Source of the DNA: Bryobacterales bacterium
GTDB lineage: Bacteria; Acidobacteriota; Terriglobia; Bryobacterales; Bryobacteraceae
Assembly: GCA_016721425.1 (NCBI GenBank)
Contig: JADKID010000012.1
Coordinates: 385,882-449,881 of the forward strand
Reading direction: 5' to 3'
DNA length: 64,000 nt
Part shown: piece by piece, positions 16,463 through 23,324 of the stretch
How positions within the stretch are numbered: position 1 is the stretch's first letter
Layout of the letters: each line of letters opens with the position of its first letter
Program-made: the position numbers and the translations under genes
The notes under the pieces: generated by a model
Databases searched by the model: none
Told to the model about the DNA's origin: nothing
Seen by the model: the letters and a program-made list of their open reading frames with translations, nothing else

Positions 16463-18407
16463 GCAGCCACGCCTCCACCCGTCCCTTGCCCTTCACCTCG
16501 ATCTCGCCCCGGGATTCGAACGCGAATTCATTGCGCAGTGCTTCATAGACCGGGCGCGTCACCTGCACCTCATCCGATACCCCGTGCGATTCCATCCGGC
16601 TCGCCACGTTCACCGTGTCCCCCCACAGATCGTAAATGTACTTCGTCGCCCCGATCACTCCTGCCACCACCGGCCCCGAGTTCAACCCCACCCGGATCGA
16701 AAACTCCTTGCCGTGCGAGAGAGAAAACGTCCGCGTCGCATCGAGCATATCCAGAGCCATGGATGCCATCCGCTGCGCGTGCTCCGGCTCCGGCACCGGC
16801 AGCCCCGATACCGCCATGTAGCAGTCCCCAATCGTCTTGATCTTCTCCACTCCGTGCAACTGCGCCAGTTCGTCAAATCGTGTGAACAGTTCGTTCAGAA
16901 ACTGCACCACCTCCGCCGGCCCCTCCCGCCCGGACATCGCCGTAAAGCCCACGATGTCGGCGAAGAGAACGGTCACCTCCGGGAACGCATCCGCAATCCG
17001 CTCTTCGCCGCTCTTCAGCCGCAGCGCGATCGGCGCCGGCAGTATGTTCAATAACAGATCCTCGTTCTCGCGGTTCCTACTCTGCAGCTCCTGCGTCTGC
17101 CGCGCCAGGCTCGACGCCATCGAGTTAAACTGCGCCGAGAGCAGCCCCAGTTCATCCCGCGACCGCACCGCTACCCGCGTATCCAGATGCCCCGACGCCA
17201 CGCGGCGCGCCCCGTCCACCAGTTCCCGGATCGGTCGCACCAGCACGCTCGAAATCGCCACGCCAATCAGCCCCATCGCCACCAACACCACGAAGAACCA
17301 CAACCGCAGCTTGTTCCGCATCCGCTCCACCGGCGCCAGCGCTTCCGCCGCATCCATCCAGGTCGTCATCTGCCAGTTCAACCCAGCCACCCGCACCGGC
17401 CCGCCCGAAACCACTAGGCGCCGCCCGTCCGCCAGAGTCACCAGGCCCTCGCCCAACATTGCCGGATCCACGCGCTGCTTCAGGATCGTGGTTCCGCCGG
17501 TCCGATGCCGCGCATTGGACCGCATAAGCATATCAGCGCCCACGATCCACGTATCGCCGCCCTGCCCCAGCCCGTCGTTTGCCCACCCCTGGAATCCGGA
17601 AGCCGCGTTGTCCAACTCCGCCGTGGAGAGTTGGAGGATCAACACACCAACGCGCCGATTGCCATCGTTGATCGTTGTCGCCACAAATGCCTGCGGCGTA
17701 CCCAAGGCTGGCCCGTAGCTCTCGAAATCTGTGATGACGACGGCATCCGGATCCGTGCTCGCACACGCCAGCCGGAAGGCCCTCGCCGCACCCGTGTCGC
17801 GGTAGGCCCCGCTCAGCAGGCGCGTCGCAAAGTCGGCCTGCCTGGCGGCCGAATACACCACCTCGCCCGTCACGTCATCCACCAGCATCAGATCTTCGTA
17901 GCCAAACCGGGCCGTGACCTTCCGGAAGGAGGGATCATGCCGTGCAAGTACCCTGGCGTAGCTGCTCGCGTCGTGGCCCGCCGCCGCCAGATACCGCCAT
18001 TGCAGATACCACTCTGCCGGCGCGCGTGGGAGCAACTCTTCCACCGCCACCGGCGCCAGCCCCGCCTTCGCCAGCGCGGGCAAGTGCTTCTGCCGGTAGT
18101 AGGCCTCCACGTCGCGCTTCGCATCCGCATCCACGCCGCCGCGGTTCAGCTCCGCAATCGCCACCCGAAACTCGTCCATCGCATCAACAACGTTCCGTGC
18201 TTCGCTCAGAGTATCCGTGTGAAGCTCCACCGTCCGCAAATAGGCTTCCACCTGCTGCGCGCGCGCCCGCCTCACCCCGCGCACCTCCTGCCATACCGCC
18301 TGCGTCAGGCTCTCCTGGGCGTTGTGATACCCGATATACCCGGAGATCAACGCGGCGCCCGCCCCCAGCGCCGCCAGCGTCAATGCCAGCTTGATGCGAA
18401 TCGACAT
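16449..18407 (-). CDS. Membrane sensor class III adenylate cyclase with HAMP domain
   Basis: A 652-residue protein with TM1 at ~8-28, a large periplasmic sensor region (~30-365), TM2 at ~369-391, HAMP at ~392-445, and a class III cyclase domain at ~475-652. Metal aspartates are Asp484 (FADIVGFT) and Asp528 (KTIGDCYMA). Purine-specifying Lys522 (KIKTIG) and Asp593 (YDLWG) indicate ATP rather than GTP. Transition-state Asn600 and Arg604 (TVNVASRM) are present, so the enzyme should be active. It probably makes cAMP in response to an extracellular ligand. The neighbouring phosphodiesterase-like gene suggests local turnover of the same messenger. Confidence 0.92.
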   Translation of the reverse strand: MSIRIKLALTLAALGAGAALISGYIGYHNAQESLTQAVWQEVRGVRRARAQQVEAYLRTVELHTDTLSEARNVVDAMDEFRVAIAELNRGGVDADAKRDVEAYYRQKHLPALAKAGLAPVAVEELLPRAPAEWYLQWRYLAAAGHDASSYARVLARHDPSFRKVTARFGYEDLMLVDDVTGEVVYSAARQADFATRLLSGAYRDTGAARAFRLACASTDPDAVVITDFESYGPALGTPQAFVATTINDGNRRVGVLILQLSTAELDNAASGFQGWANDGLGQGGDTWIVGADMLMRSNARHRTGGTTILKQRVDPAMLGEGLVTLADGRRLVVSGGPVRVAGLNWQMTTWMDAAEALAPVERMRNKLRLWFFVVLVAMGLIGVAISSVLVRPIRELVDGARRVASGHLDTRVAVRSRDELGLLSAQFNSMASSLARQTQELQSRNRENEDLLLNILPAPIALRLKSGEERIADAFPEVTVLFADIVGFTAMSGREGPAEVVQFLNELFTRFDELAQLHGVEKIKTIGDCYMAVSGLPVPEPEHAQRMASMALDMLDATRTFSLSHGKEFSIRVGLNSGPVVAGVIGATKYIYDLWGDTVNVASRMESHGVSDEVQVTRPVYEALRNEFAFESRGEIEVKGKGRVEAWLLRRA

Positions 18408-18539
18408 ACCACTACCAGCAACCTCTCATCCCATCGCTCCATCACTGTCCGCCGCCACGCACCCCAACGAACCATAGGCCAATATCCCCCACCCTGGTTT
18501 ACCATAGAGCCAGAGGGCTCTCCAATCGTCAAGGTATGC

Positions 18540-19301
18540 GTGCTCGCGTCGTCCAGCGCGGGTAATTCTACATTCATCGGGACAGATAGCACGAGAATCC
18601 TCGTCGACGCCGGCTTGAGCTGCAAGCAGATCGTCGAGCGACTCGCCGCCATCGGCGAGGACTTCCACAAACTCGATGCCATCTTCATCACCCACGAGCA
18701 TTCCGATCACATCTCCGGCCTGCCCACCCTGATGAAGAAGCTCGGCAGCCGCGTCCCCGTCTTCCTCACCACCCACACCGCGCCCCTCCTCGATTGGAAC
18801 ACCGCCACGCCCCACATCGAGACCTTCCAGGCCGGAGCCACCATCGACGTAGGCGACCTCTCCGTCGGCTCCTTCACCATCCCCCACGACACCATCGATC
18901 CCGTCGGCTTCACCATTCGCGCCCAGGGCCTCAAAGTCGCCATCGCCACGGACCTCGGCTACATGCCCGATAGCGTCCGCTTCCACCTCAAGGGCGCCAA
19001 CTTCCTGCTCCTCGAATCCAACCACGACCCCGAAACCCTGAAGGTCGGCCCCTACCCTTGGCACATCAAGCAGCGAATCCTCTCGCGCAAAGGCCACCTC
19101 TCCAATCAGGCCGCCTGCGACTACATCACCTCCGAACTCACCAGCGAGACCCATACCCTCGTACTCGGACACCTCAGCGAGACAAACAACGATATCTGGA
19201 ATGCCGAGCTCTGCGCCAAAATGGCTCTCGATCAGTGCGGCCTGAAACCCCGCTTGATCGTAGCCGAGCCGCGCAAGCTCAGTGAAATTTTTCAACTGTA
19301 G
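18540..19301 (+). CDS. YycJ/VicX-like metallo-beta-lactamase-fold hydrolase
   Basis: An MBL-fold protein of ~254 residues with LASSSAGNST at the start, the zinc motif THEHSDH and late GHLSETNND. It resembles the YycJ family, some members of which act as nucleases. The first beta strand (VKVCVLASSS) begins upstream of the only normal start, a GTG at 18540. An AAGG lies 5 bases before that GTG, while GAGGG precedes an ATC at 18525 that would give the full strand. The true start is therefore uncertain. purB follows after 8 bp, so the genes are co-transcribed. Confidence 0.85.
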   Translation: MLASSSAGNSTFIGTDSTRILVDAGLSCKQIVERLAAIGEDFHKLDAIFITHEHSDHISGLPTLMKKLGSRVPVFLTTHTAPLLDWNTATPHIETFQAGATIDVGDLSVGSFTIPHDTIDPVGFTIRAQGLKVAIATDLGYMPDSVRFHLKGANFLLLESNHDPETLKVGPYPWHIKQRILSRKGHLSNQAACDYITSELTSETHTLVLGHLSETNNDIWNAELCAKMALDQCGLKPRLIVAEPRKLSEIFQL

Positions 19302-19309
19302 GATTTATC

Positions 19310-20623
19310 ATGATTGAACGCTATACCCGCCCCGCCATGGGCCAAGTTTGGAGTGATGAAAGCAAGTACCGTCAATGGCTTGCCGTTGAGCTCGCCACCG
19401 CCGAAGTCCTCGCCGAGCACGGCAAAGTCCCCGCCGAAGCAGCCGTGCAGTTGCGCGAGAACGCCGGCTTCACCGTCGAGCGCATCCTCGAAATCGAGAA
19501 GGACATCCGCCACGACGTCATCGCCTTCACGACATGCGTAGCAGAAACGATGAAAGCGAAGGGCGTCGCCGAGGCCTCCCGCTGGTTCCATTACGGCCTC
19601 ACATCCAATGACGTGGTCGATACCGCCCAGGCTCTACAACTGAAGGAATCCGCAGCCCTTCTGCTAGCCGGGCTCGCCGAGCTGATCGAAACCCTCAAGA
19701 CCCGCGCCTTCGAGTTCAAAGACACCATCGCCATCGGCCGCACGCACGGGGTCCATGCCGAGCCCATCACCTTTGGCCTCAAGCTCGCCCTGTGGTACGA
19801 CGAGGCCGTGCGCGCCCATCGCCGTCTTTCCCAGGCGGCCGAGGACCTCCGCTTCGGCAAGCTCTCCGGCGCAGTCGGCAACCTCGCCCATCTCTCCCCG
19901 GAAGCGGAAAAGCAGATCTGTGAGAAACTCGGCCTCCAGGTGGCGCCCATCGCCAGCCAGGTGCTCGCCCGCGACCGCCACGCCGCTTTCGTCTCGGCTC
20001 TCGCCCTCGTCTGTGCCCTCTGTGAGAAGTGCGCCCTGGAGGTCCGCCACCTCCAGCGGACCGAGGTCCGCGAGGCCGAGGAACCCTTTGCCGAGGGCCA
20101 ACAAAAGGGCTCCAGCGCCATGCCCCACAAGCGCAACCCCATTGTGAGCGAGCAGATCTGCGGCCTCGCCCGCGTGGTCCGCTCCAATGTCCAGGCCGCC
20201 TTTGAGAACATTGCCCTCTGGCACGAGCGCGACATCTCCCACTCCAGCGTCGAACGCGTCATCCTGCCCGATTCGGCGATTCTCACCGATTATCTCCTAG
20301 CGAAAACTATCTGGCTTGTCGGAAAAATGCGCGTCTACCCCGAGCGCATGCGCCGCAACCTCGATTCCACCCAGGGCTTGGTCTTCTCCGGTCAGGTCCT
20401 GCTCGATCTCACCGCCGCCGGCATGCTGCGCGAGCAGGCATATAAGATCGTCCAAACGGAAGCCATGAAGGCTTGGCACGAAGAGGGCAACTTCCGCGCC
20501 GTCATCGAAAACCATCCCGATGTTCTGCAACATCTTTCGCCGGAGCAGATAGCCCACGCTTTCTCGATCGAGCGCCAGCTTGCCGGCGTCGATGCCATCT
20601 TCCAGCGCGTCTTCGTTAACTGA
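19310..20623 (+). CDS. purB: Adenylosuccinate lyase
   Basis: A 437-residue fumarase/aspartase-superfamily enzyme that cleaves SAICAR to AICAR and adenylosuccinate to AMP in purine synthesis. Visible signatures are HYGLTSNDVVDTA (~94-106), IGRTHGVHAEP (~142-152, catalytic His) and the superfamily loop SSAMPHKRNP at 268-277. Length and order match bacterial PurB. It begins 8 bp after the YycJ-like gene with an ATG. Confidence 0.96.
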   Translation: MIERYTRPAMGQVWSDESKYRQWLAVELATAEVLAEHGKVPAEAAVQLRENAGFTVERILEIEKDIRHDVIAFTTCVAETMKAKGVAEASRWFHYGLTSNDVVDTAQALQLKESAALLLAGLAELIETLKTRAFEFKDTIAIGRTHGVHAEPITFGLKLALWYDEAVRAHRRLSQAAEDLRFGKLSGAVGNLAHLSPEAEKQICEKLGLQVAPIASQVLARDRHAAFVSALALVCALCEKCALEVRHLQRTEVREAEEPFAEGQQKGSSAMPHKRNPIVSEQICGLARVVRSNVQAAFENIALWHERDISHSSVERVILPDSAILTDYLLAKTIWLVGKMRVYPERMRRNLDSTQGLVFSGQVLLDLTAAGMLREQAYKIVQTEAMKAWHEEGNFRAVIENHPDVLQHLSPEQIAHAFSIERQLAGVDAIFQRVFVN

Positions 20624-20787
20624 ACAAAGCGGCTGACGCTGTGTTTCAAAATTGAGGGGTCAGATTTCACCTTTTCGGGTTAGACTGAACTCGGGTAAGG
20701 AGATGTCCCGGCCGGACCCGCAAACTCATGATTGAGACCAGGAAGCCCGAACGCAACGGTAAGCACCTGCCCAGGAGAAACCGGGGC

Positions 20788-21180
20788 ATGGCGCGCGTAC
20801 TGCTCGCTGACGACAATCCGACCTCTCGACTCACGCTCCAGACGGTTCTGGAAGCCGGGGGCTATCGTGTCGATTCCGCCGCATCGGCTGCGGAGGCCGT
20901 TGGCCTGCTCGACCAGGCCGAATACGAACTCGTGCTCTCGGACCTCTCCATGGAGTCGCCCGAGGCCGGCCTAAAGGTGCTCGCGCACGCCCGGCTCAAG
21001 GAGTACGACCCCGCCACCGCGCTCGTCACGTCCTGGCAGGCAGCCTCAGACCCCAAGCCCACACACAACTCCGAGATGCTGATCGAACCGGAAGATCTGC
21101 CGGAACTTCTCGGCCAGGTTGCATCGCTGATCGGCTCCCGCGCCTCCCGCCGTGTCGCCCGCGCCTTACGCGGCGCCTGA
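20788..21180 (+). CDS. Stand-alone response-regulator receiver protein, atypical
   Basis: A ~130-residue single receiver domain. The acidic pair is in LLADDN, the phospho-acceptor Asp in LVLSDLSM, and the Thr/Ser position in ALVTSW. The conserved Lys before the Pro of the last loop is replaced: the sequence reads LIEPEDLPELL where receivers have KP. Phosphorylation-driven switching may therefore be altered. The ATG at 20788 (MARVLLADDN) follows AGGAG; an in-frame ATG at 20728 would add 20 residues. No output domain. The 3' end overlaps the convergent hydrolase gene by 15 bp. Confidence 0.8.
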   Translation: MARVLLADDNPTSRLTLQTVLEAGGYRVDSAASAAEAVGLLDQAEYELVLSDLSMESPEAGLKVLAHARLKEYDPATALVTSWQAASDPKPTHNSEMLIEPEDLPELLGQVASLIGSRASRRVARALRGA

Positions 21181-21789
21181 CAGGCCCTTCACCACCCGCT
21201 CATATTCGTCCAGCGCACCGTTGAAGAAGTGGTCCTCCGCCTCCACCCAGTGCAGCTCTTTCGGCCCCCACAGCCTTCCATACCACTCCTGTAGTTCATT
21301 CTTCGGACCGAATTCGTCATTTGTCGAATGAATGAAGATCCGCCGCAGAGGGCAGCGCTCCAAAATCTCATACTGGCGGTATACGGTGGGGAAGCCCACG
21401 AGGATGACGCGACGCGCGCCGGGCCAGCACTGCACCGCCACCCTGGCCCCAAAGCTGAAGCCGGCCACAGTCAGGGGCAGATCCGGATAACGGCCGCGCA
21501 GAACGGCCTTAGCCGCCTCGGCGTCGGCGACCTCCCCTACCCCATTGTCGTGGGAACCCTCGCTGAGGTTGACGCCACGGAAATTGAAGCGCAGAGTGAC
21601 GCACCCGGAGGCCCGCAGTCCGCGAGCCAACCGGTGGACTACCTTGTTGTGGAGCGTTCCGCCGTGCAGCGGATGCGGATGGCACACCAGTGCTGCCTCG
21701 CGCGGAGCGCCGCCCTCGGGCTCTTCCAGAATTGCCTCCAGGCGCCCGGCTGGCCCGTCGACAAAGAACGACTCGATGCGTCGCGCCAC
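21166..21789 (-). CDS. Alpha/beta hydrolase (dienelactone-hydrolase-like)
   Basis: A 207-residue alpha/beta-hydrolase. It has HPHPLHGGTLHNKVV (~37-51), the nucleophile elbow GFSFGA (~110-115), a candidate acid Asp in STNDEFGP and a candidate His in EAEDHFF. This small class is widespread in bacteria and often annotated as hydrolase of unknown substrate. It starts with GTG at 21789, 3 bp after the yajQ stop, so it is the second gene of a yajQ operon. Confidence 0.85.
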   Translation of the reverse strand: MARRIESFFVDGPAGRLEAILEEPEGGAPREAALVCHPHPLHGGTLHNKVVHRLARGLRASGCVTLRFNFRGVNLSEGSHDNGVGEVADAEAAKAVLRGRYPDLPLTVAGFSFGARVAVQCWPGARRVILVGFPTVYRQYEILERCPLRRIFIHSTNDEFGPKNELQEWYGRLWGPKELHWVEAEDHFFNGALDEYERVVKGLSGAA

Positions 21790-21792
21790 GGG

Positions 21793-22293
21793 TCAGTTGC
21801 TGCGGTAGTTGGTGAACTGCACGTCAATGCCGAAGTCCTGCCCGCGCAGCGCGGCAATGATCTCCTGCAACGAGTCGCGGTCCTTGCCGGCTACGCGTAC
21901 CAGATCACCCTGGATGGAGGCCTGGACCTTCTTTTTCGAGTCCTTGATGAATTTCACGATCTCGCGGCACTTGTCGGCAGAGATTCCGCATTGCAGGGTG
22001 ATCTCCTGCCGGACACTGGAGCCGCCGGCGCCCTCGATCTTGCCGTATTCAAGGTTCTTGAGCGGCACCTGGCGCTTCACCAGTTTGCTTTGCAGAATCT
22101 CCAGCACGGCCTTGATCTGAAAATCGCCGGAGGAGCGAAGATTGATCTTCAGGTCCTTCTCGTTCAGTTCGATGCTGCTCTTGGAGTCCTTCAGATCGTA
22201 ACGCTGGGTGATCTCCTTCATAGCCTGTTGGATGGCGTTGCCGACTTCGGGCAACTCAACCTTGGAGACGATATCAAACGTATTTTCTGGCAT
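21793..22293 (-). CDS. yajQ: YajQ-family nucleotide-binding protein
   Basis: A 166-residue protein of the UPF0234/YajQ family, made of two RRM-like folds. Visible are the N-terminal ENTFDIVSKVELPEVGNAI, the middle RYDLKDSKSSIELNEKD and the C-terminal LRGQDFGIDVQFTNYR. Length fits the usual 160-168. Some homologues bind cyclic di-GMP; others bind RNA or nucleotides. The start is the ATG at 22293. The divergent gene starts only 29 bp away, so promoters must overlap coding sequence. Confidence 0.93.
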   Translation of the reverse strand: MPENTFDIVSKVELPEVGNAIQQAMKEITQRYDLKDSKSSIELNEKDLKINLRSSGDFQIKAVLEILQSKLVKRQVPLKNLEYGKIEGAGGSSVRQEITLQCGISADKCREIVKFIKDSKKKVQASIQGDLVRVAGKDRDSLQEIIAALRGQDFGIDVQFTNYRSN

Positions 22294-22322
22294 CCATCCA
22301 ATTGTAGTATGGGCGGTGTACC

Positions 22323-23324
22323 ATGAACATCGTGAAAACCTGCATCTGTGCCGTACTGTTGACGGCCGGCCTGGCACTGTACGCCGCGCCCGCCGGTAAG
22401 ATCGCGCCCAAGCCGCTATTCCGCGATCCGGTCCACGATGGCGCGGCCGATCCCGTCATTGTGTGGAACCGCGCCGAGAAGCGCTGGTTCATGCTCTACA
22501 CCAACCGCCGCGCCGACGTCACAGGCGAGCCCGGCGTTTCGTGGGTGCACGGCACGCGCCTCGGCGTGGCCGAATCCACAGACGGCGGAGCGACATGGAA
22601 ATACCGCACCACGGCCGACATCAACTACGGCAAGCCAGACTACTCGCACTGGGCGCCCGATGTCATCGACGACGGCAAGACGTATCACATGTTCCTCTCC
22701 GTAGTGCCCGGCACGTTTCCAGACTGGAACGCACCGCGCGACATCGTGCACCTCACCAGCACCGACCTGCTCCACTGGGGCAACGCGGCCAGGCTGGAGT
22801 TGGGATCGGACCGCGTCATCGATGCAACGGTCATCCGCCTCAACGACGGCTCGTGGCGCCTCTGGTACAAGGACGAGCGCGACAAGAGCCACATCCGCTA
22901 CGCCGATAGCCCGGACCTGATGAAGTGGACCCCGGCGGGCGTCGCGATTGACGACCGATCCGGCGAGGGCGCCAAGGTCTTCCGCTGGGAGAACCGCTTC
23001 TGGATGATCACCGACATCTGGAAAGGCATCGCCGTCTACAGTTCGGACAACGCGAAAACGTGGAGGGCCCAGCCCGATCAGATCCTGGTCCAACCGGGCA
23101 AGATGCCGACCGACCGCGCCAAAGGCCAGCACGCCGACGTCGTCGTCAGCAAAGGCCGCGCCTTTATCTTCTACTTCACCCATCAGGAAGGCGCCGACGC
23201 CAAGCCCGGCGATCCGAACTGGCACCGCCGCACCGTACTGCAAGTGGCGGAGCTGGTCTATCGCGACGGCCAGATCACGTGCGACCGCGATGCGCCCACT
23301 CACGTCAATCTGGTGGACCCCTAA
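22323..23324 (+). CDS. Exported five-bladed beta-propeller glycoside hydrolase (GH43/GH117-like)
   Basis: A 333-residue protein with a Sec signal peptide (~1-22, ending YAAPA) and propeller blades typical of clan GH-F-like enzymes. It has RDPVHDGAADPVIVWN near 35-50, HWAPDVIDDGKTYHMF near 108-123, a central DATVIRLNDGSWRLWYKD, and EGAKVFRWENRFWMITD. The acidic residues at blade starts (Asp in ADPV, Asp in APDV, Glu in EGAKV) sit where GH43-type catalytic residues lie. It probably acts on a plant or algal oligosaccharide. It overlaps the convergent GH116 gene by 4 bp. Confidence 0.8.
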   Translation: MNIVKTCICAVLLTAGLALYAAPAGKIAPKPLFRDPVHDGAADPVIVWNRAEKRWFMLYTNRRADVTGEPGVSWVHGTRLGVAESTDGGATWKYRTTADINYGKPDYSHWAPDVIDDGKTYHMFLSVVPGTFPDWNAPRDIVHLTSTDLLHWGNAARLELGSDRVIDATVIRLNDGSWRLWYKDERDKSHIRYADSPDLMKWTPAGVAIDDRSGEGAKVFRWENRFWMITDIWKGIAVYSSDNAKTWRAQPDQILVQPGKMPTDRAKGQHADVVVSKGRAFIFYFTHQEGADAKPGDPNWHRRTVLQVAELVYRDGQITCDRDAPTHVNLVDP

